The notes under the pieces were generated by a model that worked only from the letters and a program-made list of their open reading frames with translations, made no database searches and was not told the DNA's origin. From Pseudomonadota bacterium (lineage in GTDB: Bacteria > Pseudomonadota > Gammaproteobacteria > CAMYNG01), in the NCBI GenBank assembly GCA_020347585.1, contig CP070733.1:723501-729397 (forward strand): a DNA stretch of 5,897 nt, written 5' to 3'. Below, in pieces: positions 1 through 5,176 of the stretch (positions are counted from its first letter, which is position 1; each line of letters begins with the position of its first letter). The translations under genes and the position numbers were made by a program.

Positions 1-253
1 CGTTGTTCGGGAAGAAGCCCTTCATCTCGCCATAGAGCTGGGCCGCCAGGGTCTTGTTGTGGGCCAGAATCAGGGCCGGGCGCTGCACCTGCTGGATCAC
101 ATTGGCGACGGAGAAGGTCTTGCCCGAACCGGTGACGCCAAGCAGCGTCATGCCGGCCTCCCCCTGCGCGAGGCCCGCGATCAGTTTCCCGATGGCCTCC
201 GGCTGATCACCGGCGGGTTCAAATTCGGCAACGAGTTCAAAACGTTTCTCCAT
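1..253 (-). CDS. uvrB: UvrB, excinuclease ABC subunit B (N-terminal 84 codons, cut by window edge)
   Basis: UvrB is the damage-verifying helicase-like subunit of the cytoplasmic UvrABC nucleotide excision repair complex. UvrA loads it onto lesions and it then recruits UvrC. The visible translation starts MEKRFELVAEFEPAGDQPEA and carries the Walker A motif GVTGSGKT at residues 39-46 (Lys45), the same numbering as E. coli UvrB. The conserved segment LAHNKTLAAQLYGEMKGFFP follows. The family is about 670 residues, so nearly 600 lie beyond the left edge. The ATG at 253-251 fits the family start and has a weak AGG (261-259) five bases upstream. The gene is divergent from the aminotransferase. Identity is very secure. 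Confidence 0.97.
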   Translation of the reverse strand, partial: MEKRFELVAEFEPAGDQPEAIGKLIAGLAQGEAGMTLLGVTGSGKTFSVANVIQQVQRPALILAHNKTLAAQLYGEMKGFFPNN

Positions 254-276
254 GACTACCTGCGATGTGGGTGTTT

Positions 277-292
277 CACGTATATTAAACAG
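277..292 (-). promoter_or_regulatory. Possible degenerate LexA (SOS) operator at uvrB
   Basis: On the minus strand, CTGTTTAATATACGTG overlaps the candidate uvrB -10. The left half matches the gammaproteobacterial LexA box (CTG-N10-CAG with an AT-rich centre), but the right half reads GTG instead of CAG. uvrB is a classic SOS gene in E. coli, and an operator over the -10 would be well placed. The broken right half makes this weak: it may be a low-affinity site or chance. Confidence 0.2.
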
Positions 293-310
293 CTGACGCG
301 GATTTCTCAC
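282..310 (-). promoter_or_regulatory. Candidate sigma70 promoter of uvrB
   Basis: On the minus strand, a -35-like GTGAGA (310-305, 4 of 6 consensus bases) is followed by a 17-base spacer and a -10-like TAATAT (287-282, 4 of 6). The -10 ends 28 bases before the uvrB ATG, leaving room for a short leader with the AGG ribosome-binding site. The region is locally AT-rich in a GC-rich background. This is a prediction from consensus match and position only. Confidence 0.45.
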
Positions 311-382
311 CGCTTGACGACGCACTGGACGGATACCGGCCAGGCCAGCGCGAGCCACACGCATAGCAAAGAGAGCACTAGG

Positions 383-1564
383 TTGAACATCGAGCTTTCA
401 CGGCGCGTACAGCGCATCAAACCTTCACCCACGTTAGCCGTGACCGCGCGCGCTGCCGCGCTGCGTGCCGCAGGCAAGGACATTATCGGGCTCGGGGCGG
501 GGGAGCCCGACTTCGATACGCCGGAGCACATCAAGGAAGCCGCGATCCGCGCGATTCGCGATGGCTTCACCAAATACACAGCGGTCGACGGCACGCCGGA
601 GCTCAAACAGGCAATTGTCGACAAGTTTTCCCGCGACAACGGATTGAATTACTCGCCGGAGCAGGTGCTGGTGTCTTGCGGCGGCAAGCAGAGTTTTTTC
701 AACCTGGCGCAGGCGCTATTGAACCCCGGTGACGAAGTGATCGTGCCGGCACCGTACTGGGTGTCGTATCCGGACATGGTGCTGCTCGGCGATGGCACGC
801 CCGTCATCGTGGAAACCGGCAGCGCCCAGAAGTTCAGGATTACCGCCGTGCAGCTTGAACAGGCCATCACGCCGAAAACGCGTCTGCTGGTGATCAACAG
901 CCCGTCCAACCCCACCGGCATGGCCTACAGCCGCGACGAACTCGCGAGCCTCGCCGAGGTGCTGCGAGCTCACCCCGATGTGCTCATTGCTACTGACGAC
1001 ATGTACGAGCATATCCTATGGAGCGATCAACCGTTTACCAATATCCTCAACGCGGCACCGGACCTCTATGAACGCACCATCGTGCTCAACGGTGTCTCCA
1101 AGGCCTATTCCATGACCGGCTGGCGCATCGGCTATGCCGCAGGACCGGCAAAGCTCATCGGCGCCATGAAAAAGATCCAGTCGCAAAGCACCTCGAACCC
1201 CACCTCCATCGCGCAGGTGGCCGCGCAGGCGGCACTCGAGGGCGACCAGCAATGTGTGCGCACCATGTGCGCCGAGTTCCGCAAACGCCACGACGCGGTG
1301 GTCGCCGGGCTGAACGCACTGCCGGGCGTGACGTGCCTGCCCTCGGAAGGTACCTTCTACGCCTTTCCCGACATGCACGAAGCGATCGCCGGCACGCACG
1401 GTGTCGCCGATGACGTCGAATTTGCCGAGCAACTGATCGAGGATGCCGGCGTGGCATTGGTGCCCGGTTCGGCATTCGGCGCACCAGGGCACATGCGCCT
1501 GTCCTTCGCTACCGGCATGGATACCCTCAATGAGGCGCTGCAACGCCTCGGAAAATTCCTATAG
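383..1564 (+). CDS. aspC: Class I PLP-dependent aminotransferase, aspartate aminotransferase type
   Basis: Predicted cytoplasmic transaminase that moves the amino group between aspartate (possibly also aromatic or prephenate-type substrates) and 2-oxoglutarate. The 393-residue product has the normal fold-type I order: GLGAGEPDFDTPEHI near the N-terminus, SPSNPTG with Asn176, TDDMYE with the pyridine-N-binding Asp205 and Tyr208, the Schiff-base Lys240 in SKAYSMTGWR, and the carboxylate-binding Arg372 in RLSFA. Length and motifs resemble the bacterial I-gamma subgroup more than E. coli AspC. The TTG at 383 is chosen because homology-like sequence (NIELSRRVQRIKPSPT) begins there and an AAAGAGAG purine tract lies seven bases upstream. 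Upstream in-frame ATG starts would extend it through the intergenic region and antisense to uvrB. No convincing promoter was seen. The fold is certain; substrate choice is not. Confidence 0.93.
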   Translation: MNIELSRRVQRIKPSPTLAVTARAAALRAAGKDIIGLGAGEPDFDTPEHIKEAAIRAIRDGFTKYTAVDGTPELKQAIVDKFSRDNGLNYSPEQVLVSCGGKQSFFNLAQALLNPGDEVIVPAPYWVSYPDMVLLGDGTPVIVETGSAQKFRITAVQLEQAITPKTRLLVINSPSNPTGMAYSRDELASLAEVLRAHPDVLIATDDMYEHILWSDQPFTNILNAAPDLYERTIVLNGVSKAYSMTGWRIGYAAGPAKLIGAMKKIQSQSTSNPTSIAQVAAQAALEGDQQCVRTMCAEFRKRHDAVVAGLNALPGVTCLPSEGTFYAFPDMHEAIAGTHGVADDVEFAEQLIEDAGVALVPGSAFGAPGHMRLSFATGMDTLNEALQRLGKFL

Positions 1565-1606
1565 GACTATCAGATTTTTCCTACACGGATTGCCAAGATA
1601 GTCCTA
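1562..1606. repeat. Perfect 10-base inverted repeat with nested TCCTACA direct repeat after aspC
   Basis: TAGGACTATC (1562-1571) and GATAGTCCTA (1597-1606) are exact reverse complements separated by 25 bases. The left arm contains the aspC stop codon. TCCTACA occurs twice in the same orientation, 23 bases apart (1579-1585 and 1602-1608). No T-tract follows the right arm, so it does not read as an intrinsic terminator. It could be an operator for a dimeric regulator of the downstream pseudopilin, or an mRNA 3' structure. Function unknown. Confidence 0.6.
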
Positions 1607-1664
1607 CATCCCTCAAGCGAACGTTCCGCTATCTTTATTCCCAACATGGAAGTGGGGGGTAGAC

Positions 1665-2282
1665 ATGGACGTCACCAATTCCGGACGGGCCCCTGTACAG
1701 GGGCCCGCCACTTTTCGAGTACCGTCTCCTGGCCGCACCTGGCTTTGCCGTGGCTACGGACTGATACAACTGACCACCACCCTGGCAGTTGTGGCCATCG
1801 CCACAGCGACGGGCGCCCCGGCACTCGATAACCTGCTGGCCTCCAACCGCATCAGTGCCAGCGTCAACAACCTCTCTGCGCACTTGGCGTACACACGTTC
1901 CGAGGCCATCACGCGCAACGCACCCGTGATGCTGTGCAAAAGCAGCGACGGGCAAGGTTGTACGGGTGCGGCGAACTGGCATGACGGCTGGATCGTGTTT
2001 CAAGACCTGGACGGTGACCGGGACCGCAACGAGGACGAACCACTGCTGCGTGTGCAGCAACGCGTCGGCACGTTAGAGATTCGCTACCGGGGCTTTCGCT
2101 CCAGCAACTGGATCGAGTACCGCCCCAGCGGCTACACCGAAATGAACGGTACCTTTACGATCTGCGACCCTTCGCGTTCGGAACTGGCCAGAGCCGTGAT
2201 CCTCTACAAGACGGGCCGGGTGCGGGCAAGCAAGCACAGCGCCGATGGCGGTGCCTTGCCGTGCGGCGGCGAGGCGAATTAA
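1665..2282 (+). CDS. fimT: FimT/GspH-family type IV pilus minor pseudopilin
   Basis: Likely an inner-membrane-inserted minor pilin, processed by prepilin peptidase, of the type that primes pilus assembly or binds DNA during transformation. The 205-residue product has a 30-residue leader ending RG, then YGLIQL at the cleavage site, a hydrophobic helix to about residue 54, and LLASNRISASVNNL followed by YTRSEAITRN. Next come a C91/C99 pair, WHDGWIVFQD, an acidic loop DLDGDRDRNEDE (114-125), and a second pair C167/C200 flanking GRVR (184-187). This is the FimT pattern, including the C-terminal GRxR implicated in DNA binding by FimT. Two oddities: Gln replaces the usual +5 Glu, and the leader is long and spans a palindrome. 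The ATG at 1665 has a six-G tract five bases upstream, and I saw no later in-frame start before the cleavage site. It stands alone, without other pilus genes. Confidence 0.8.
   Translation: MDVTNSGRAPVQGPATFRVPSPGRTWLCRGYGLIQLTTTLAVVAIATATGAPALDNLLASNRISASVNNLSAHLAYTRSEAITRNAPVMLCKSSDGQGCTGAANWHDGWIVFQDLDGDRDRNEDEPLLRVQQRVGTLEIRYRGFRSSNWIEYRPSGYTEMNGTFTICDPSRSELARAVILYKTGRVRASKHSADGGALPCGGEAN
1686..1707. terminator. 22-base perfect GC-rich palindrome followed by T4: possible terminator or attenuator inside fimT leader
   Basis: Positions 1686-1707 form an exact palindrome centred on TGTACA. In RNA it can form about a 9-bp, almost all G-C stem with a four-base loop. CCAC and then TTTT follow on the plus strand, resembling an intrinsic terminator that would act on transcripts from aspC. 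It lies in the reading frame of the pseudopilin, encoding part of its Gly/Pro-rich leader. It may terminate aspC read-through, attenuate fimT, or be a protein-binding dyad. The structure is certain; the role is inferred. Confidence 0.5.
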
Positions 2283-2297
2283 GGCGCCGGCGGTCGG

Positions 2298-2326
2298 TTG
2301 ACCGCGGCAGGGCGGCTCAGTACCAT
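2298..2326 (+). promoter_or_regulatory. Sigma70-like promoter of tRNA-Asn
   Basis: TTGACC (2298-2303, 5 of 6) is followed by a 17-base spacer and TACCAT (2321-2326, 4 of 6). This places a start near 2333, a few bases before the tRNA. The downstream ACACGCC is a GC-leaning discriminator of the sort seen at stringently controlled stable-RNA promoters. It lies 16 bases after the fimT stop codon. Confidence 0.65.
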
Positions 2327-2338
2327 ACACGCCTTCTT

Positions 2339-2414
2339 TCCCCGGTAGCTCAGTCGGTAGAGCAGCTGGCTGTTAACCAGCGGGTCGGCGGTTCGAGCCC
2401 GTCCCGGGGAGCCA
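2339..2414 (+). tRNA. tRNA-Asn (anticodon GTT)
   Basis: A 76-base cloverleaf. The acceptor stem TCCCCGG pairs fully with CCGGGGA, followed by discriminator G and an encoded CCA (2412-2414). The D arm is GCTC-AGTCGGTA-GAGC. The anticodon stem GCTGG/CCAGC encloses the loop CTGTTAA with GTT at 2372-2374. The T arm is GGCGG-TTCGAGC-CCGTC with one G-U pair. The anticodon GTT reads AAC/AAU, hence asparagine. tRNA-Asn 3' ends are frequent integration sites, but I saw no second copy of the 3' end within the window. Confidence 0.98.
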
Positions 2415-2432
2415 GACAACTTCCCTGAATGC

Positions 2433-2464
2433 AAAAAGGCCAGGTTGCAGGACCTGGCCTTTTT
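2433..2464. terminator. Bidirectional intrinsic terminator between tRNA-Asn and galU
   Basis: Thirteen-base perfect arms (AAAAAGGCCAGGT and ACCTGGCCTTTTT) flank a six-base loop TGCAGG. The stem core is GC-rich, with a five-T tract at the 3' side on either strand. On the plus strand it lies 18 bases after the tRNA CCA end. On the minus strand it lies 55 bases after the galU stop. It therefore serves both convergent transcripts. Confidence 0.93.
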
Positions 2465-2496
2465 CGTCTGTGTCTGATGCTATGGCAGCCCTGTGG

Positions 2497-2514
2497 GTCG
2501 TCGGCACCGACGAC
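2497..2514. repeat. Short perfect inverted repeat just after galU stop
   Basis: GTCGTCGG (2497-2504) and CCGACGAC (2507-2514) are separated by CA. They form a 7-bp hairpin with a four-base loop starting five bases after the galU stop codon in the minus-strand transcript. No T-tract follows, so the terminator further downstream is the likely stop. This hairpin may protect the mRNA 3' end or be incidental. Confidence 0.5.
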
Positions 2515-2519
2515 GCGAC

Positions 2520-3404
2520 TCAAAACTTGCTAAGGTCGAGATTCGACAGATAGTCGCGAAAGCCGTCACGCAATTCAGCGTGTCGCAGCCCCTGCTCGAT
2601 AGTCGCCTCCAGGTAACCCAGCTTGCTGCCACAATCGTAGCGCTTGCCCGTGAACTGATAGGCCAGCACCTGCTCTTCGGTCATAAGCTTGCCGATCGCA
2701 TCGGTGAGCTGAATCTCGCCGCCAGCGCCCCGACCAGTCTGCCTGAGCTGCTTGAAAATCGCGGGGGTGAGAACATAGCGCCCGACCACACCGAGCTGCG
2801 AAGGCGCCGCTGCAGGTTCAGGCTTCTCCACGATCTCCTCGACCCGTGAAATGCCCGGCTCGCCGGGCGCCACCGCCACGATGCCATACTGGTCGGTTTC
2901 TTCACGCGCCACCTCCTGCACGCCAAGCACGCTGCAGCCGTGGGTTTCGTACTGATGCACCATCTGTGCAATACAGGTGGGGTGCTCGCCGCTGTCGATG
3001 AGATCGTCGGCCAGCAGCACGGCGAAGGGCTCGTTGCCGACGATGGGTTCAGCGCACAGCACCGCATGGCCCAAACCCAGCGCCTCGGATTGGCGGGTGT
3101 AGATACAGGAGACATGATCCGGAACGATACGGCGCACGACATCCAGCAGCTTGTCCTTGCCCCGCTTCTCCAACTCGACCTCCAACTCGTAGGCCTTGTC
3201 GAAATGATTGGCAATCGAGTGCTTGTTTCGCCCGGTAACAAAGATGATCTGCTCAATCCCTGCGGAAACCGCCTCTTCGACCGCATATTGAATCAGCGGC
3301 TTGTCCACCACCGGCAGCATTTCCTTGGGACTGGCCTTGGTTGCCGGCAAAAAGCGGGTCCCCATGCCCGCCACCGGGAACACCGCCTTGCGAATAATCT
3401 TCAT
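2520..3404 (-). CDS. galU: GalU, UTP-glucose-1-phosphate uridylyltransferase
   Basis: Cytoplasmic enzyme making UDP-glucose and pyrophosphate from UTP and glucose 1-phosphate. UDP-glucose feeds LPS core, O-antigen, exopolysaccharide and, via dehydrogenation, UDP-glucuronate. At 294 residues it has normal family length. The nucleotide-binding N-terminus runs from residue 10 with GMGTRFLPATK (13-23) and PKEMLP (26-31). It is followed by GLGHAV (110-115), ADD (132-134, metal/nucleotide site), VEKP (192-195), GRYVL (208-212) and GEIQLTDAI (229-237). The ATG at 3404 matches the typical MKIIRKAVFPVAG start; a purine tract AGGGGA (3423-3418) is 13 bases upstream, rather distant. It is last in the minus-strand run, 60 bases after gtrA, and more GC-rich than the genes upstream of it. 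It may be cotranscribed with them or have its own promoter; I found no convincing one. Confidence 0.97.
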   Translation of the reverse strand: MKIIRKAVFPVAGMGTRFLPATKASPKEMLPVVDKPLIQYAVEEAVSAGIEQIIFVTGRNKHSIANHFDKAYELEVELEKRGKDKLLDVVRRIVPDHVSCIYTRQSEALGLGHAVLCAEPIVGNEPFAVLLADDLIDSGEHPTCIAQMVHQYETHGCSVLGVQEVAREETDQYGIVAVAPGEPGISRVEEIVEKPEPAAAPSQLGVVGRYVLTPAIFKQLRQTGRGAGGEIQLTDAIGKLMTEEQVLAYQFTGKRYDCGSKLGYLEATIEQGLRHAELRDGFRDYLSNLDLSKF

Positions 3405-3464
3405 AATTGTTGTCTATTCCCCTAAATAATCCGCCGCCAATGATAGGGGGATGCCCCACCTCTT

Positions 3465-3893
3465 TCAATAGCTGCCAACTCGTCTAAACGAAAGATGCTT
3501 ATGCCCAAGATAACTGGTCACCACCGGCACGCTGATGCCAACCAGGTGCGCAACCGCGTAGGGGTAGAACCCAAAACCAACCGCCGGGAACAGAAATTCG
3601 GCCAAACCGACGCTGATGAGCCAAACCTGCGCCACCGCCAGCAGATTCACAACGCCGAAATAGAAAAACTCCTTCGCCGTATGGCGACCACTGGGCTTAA
3701 AGACAAAATACTTGGAGAGCACGAAGGCCGTAATCATGCCCGTCGCATAGGCGAACACAATCGCCACGCGATAGGACATCAGCTCATTGTAGAAAAACCG
3801 GCTGGCAAAATTGACCAGCGCTGCCACCCCGCCAACTAGCACGAACCGCATAAACTGCGATGACACCAAAGGCGTGCGTTTACCGACGCTCAT
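3465..3893 (-). CDS. GtrA-family four-helix membrane protein (putative lipid-linked sugar flippase)
   Basis: A 142-residue integral inner-membrane protein with four predicted helices at about residues 15-35, 43-60, 76-98 and 111-129. Family-typical features are RFVLVGGVAALVNF in helix 1, SKYFVFKPSG after helix 2 and the closing SYLGHKHLSFRR. GtrA proteins are proposed to flip undecaprenyl- or decaprenyl-phosphate-linked sugars across the membrane for glycosylation of O-antigen, teichoic acids or arabinogalactan. The start ATG overlaps the stop of the flavoprotein gene as ATGA (3893-3890), implying translational coupling and related work. No recognisable GtrB glycosyltransferase lies in the window; one may be beyond the right edge. 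The substrate is unknown. Confidence 0.88.
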   Translation of the reverse strand: MSVGKRTPLVSSQFMRFVLVGGVAALVNFASRFFYNELMSYRVAIVFAYATGMITAFVLSKYFVFKPSGRHTAKEFFYFGVVNLLAVAQVWLISVGLAEFLFPAVGFGFYPYAVAHLVGISVPVVTSYLGHKHLSFRRVGSY

Positions 3894-5167
3894 AGCATGG
3901 CCGCGATCTCGCGCCCAATGCGCACACTTTCCGAAATCGATCGATCCTCGGGATAGTAGTAGGACGTATCCGCCACATACAGGCCCCGCACTGGCGTCCT
4001 GATCGGCGGCAGGTTATCGAGAAACCGGGGCGGGCAGATTGGCTGGGCAAACCCGTAACGCGAGGCATGCACATGCACAATGTCATCGTCGGACAGTTCA
4101 GGATTGATCTGCTTAAGATGGCCAGTTGCCTCTACGATGAAGTTCGCGTTGGGCTGTTGATATCTGGGGTGATCCTGCGGCAGGTAGTATGGTACATAGA
4201 CCACATGCTGCGGCAGCGGGCGCAGATTGGAGAACTCGATGATGCCCGGAATGTCCATACGCGTATCACTGACGTTGAGCCAGAAATTATCGCTAACCCC
4301 GCGCCGCAGCTTAAATACCACGCATACCACGCCAATATTTTCGACGCTGCGATAACGTGCGAGATAGTCCTCCGGCAGCCCCGGTATCAGCCGCGGCACA
4401 AACGGCAGCGGCACTGTGCTCACCACGGCATCGAATTTCCGAAGTGCGCCCTGTACACACACGCCGGTAAGTCTTTCGCCCTCGTTCTCGATTTGCTCGA
4501 CGGGTGTATTCAGGCACACCTCTCCACCCAGATCGCATATCGCCGTCTCCAGCGCCACCAGCAACGACTCCGAACCACCTTCCAGGTAACCCATCTCTTC
4601 TTGAAACATATTTTTTCTGGACTGGCCCACGCGCTTGATACGCGCCCAGATCCAGGCCGCCGAAAGGTTGCCCGTAAAGCGATGAAACTTGAGCTCAAAC
4701 AAGCGCCGCCACAGAACATCATAGGCCTGCCCGCCTATCCAGCGTTTGATCCATTCGGTGGCTTCGCGCCCGTCAAGCGGTTGCCAGCGCTCACGCTTGG
4801 TAGACAGGTACATGTGAAATCCGTAGCGCAGCTTAGACAACAATGACAGGCGCGGAAACTTCAACAACGCAAGCGGCGTACCCCACTCGTACAAGGTGCC
4901 ATCGTAGAAGTAACCCATCTTCGTCGGACGCCACTTGAGTTTGTCGGAAATTCCAAGGTCAGCCAGCAAGCGAAACATATCCTTGTCGGGCTTGCAGATA
5001 AAATGATAGTAACGCTCGATGCTAAGACCGCCGAAATCGAAGTGCGCCGACATGCCGCCAACGCGGTCGTCTGCCTCGTAGATAGTGACCTGATGGCCCT
5101 TGCGCAGCAGGTCATAGGCACATGCCAGACCCATGACGCCAGCGCCGATTACTGCCACGTGACTCAT
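3890..5167 (-). CDS. FAD-dependent oxidoreductase, amine-oxidase / protoporphyrinogen-oxidase-like (NAD(P)-binding Rossmann)
   Basis: A 425-residue flavoprotein. The N-terminus is a textbook dinucleotide-binding fold: VAVIGAGVMG with GxGxxG at 8-13, Glu31 ending the second strand, and DRVGGM (34-39). The C-terminus has the second FAD contact, LYVADTSYYYPEDRSISESV (396-415). The layout fits the HemY/phytoene-desaturase/amine-oxidase superfamily often found in polysaccharide gene clusters. It is not clearly a haem enzyme given its neighbours. No signal peptide or membrane helix is evident, so it is likely cytoplasmic or membrane-peripheral. The start at 5167 has an AGAGA tract seven bases upstream, overlapping the stop of the epimerase gene; the gap is 9 bases. 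It overlaps gtrA by four bases. The likely role is oxidation or ring rearrangement of a sugar or lipid-linked sugar; the substrate is unknown. UDP-galactopyranose mutase is a related alternative. Confidence 0.85.
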   Translation of the reverse strand: MSHVAVIGAGVMGLACAYDLLRKGHQVTIYEADDRVGGMSAHFDFGGLSIERYYHFICKPDKDMFRLLADLGISDKLKWRPTKMGYFYDGTLYEWGTPLALLKFPRLSLLSKLRYGFHMYLSTKRERWQPLDGREATEWIKRWIGGQAYDVLWRRLFELKFHRFTGNLSAAWIWARIKRVGQSRKNMFQEEMGYLEGGSESLLVALETAICDLGGEVCLNTPVEQIENEGERLTGVCVQGALRKFDAVVSTVPLPFVPRLIPGLPEDYLARYRSVENIGVVCVVFKLRRGVSDNFWLNVSDTRMDIPGIIEFSNLRPLPQHVVYVPYYLPQDHPRYQQPNANFIVEATGHLKQINPELSDDDIVHVHASRYGFAQPICPPRFLDNLPPIRTPVRGLYVADTSYYYPEDRSISESVRIGREIAAML

Positions 5168-5176
5168 ACTGATTCT

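Noticed and set aside
59..382. Upstream in-frame extension of the aminotransferase to an ATG at 59
   Set aside because: It would be antisense to the certain uvrB N-terminus and cross the promoter region, and its translation does not look like the aminotransferase family.
1016..1543. 175-codon minus-strand ORF
   Set aside because: It is a shadow of the aminotransferase in GC-rich DNA, with low-complexity His/Arg/Gly composition.
1562..1606. Calling the inverted repeat after aspC a rho-independent terminator
   Set aside because: The arms are not GC-rich, the loop is 25 bases and no T-tract follows the right arm.
2390..2414. tRNA-Asn 3' end as an attachment site of an integrated element
   Set aside because: No duplicate of the tRNA 3' end and no integrase gene are visible in the window; it remains possible outside it.
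2940..3425. 161-codon plus-strand ORF opposite galU
   Set aside because: It is opposite a galU with all family motifs intact and has no independent coding evidence.
3446..3456. GGGG-ATG-CCCC mini-hairpin between gtrA and galU as a terminator
   Set aside because: It has only four base pairs with a three-base loop and no T-tract; too small to support a call.
4067..4846. 259-codon plus-strand ORF
   Set aside because: It is antisense to the well-supported flavoprotein gene, its translation is His/Gln/Arg-rich without recognisable domains, and I see no ribosome-binding site.
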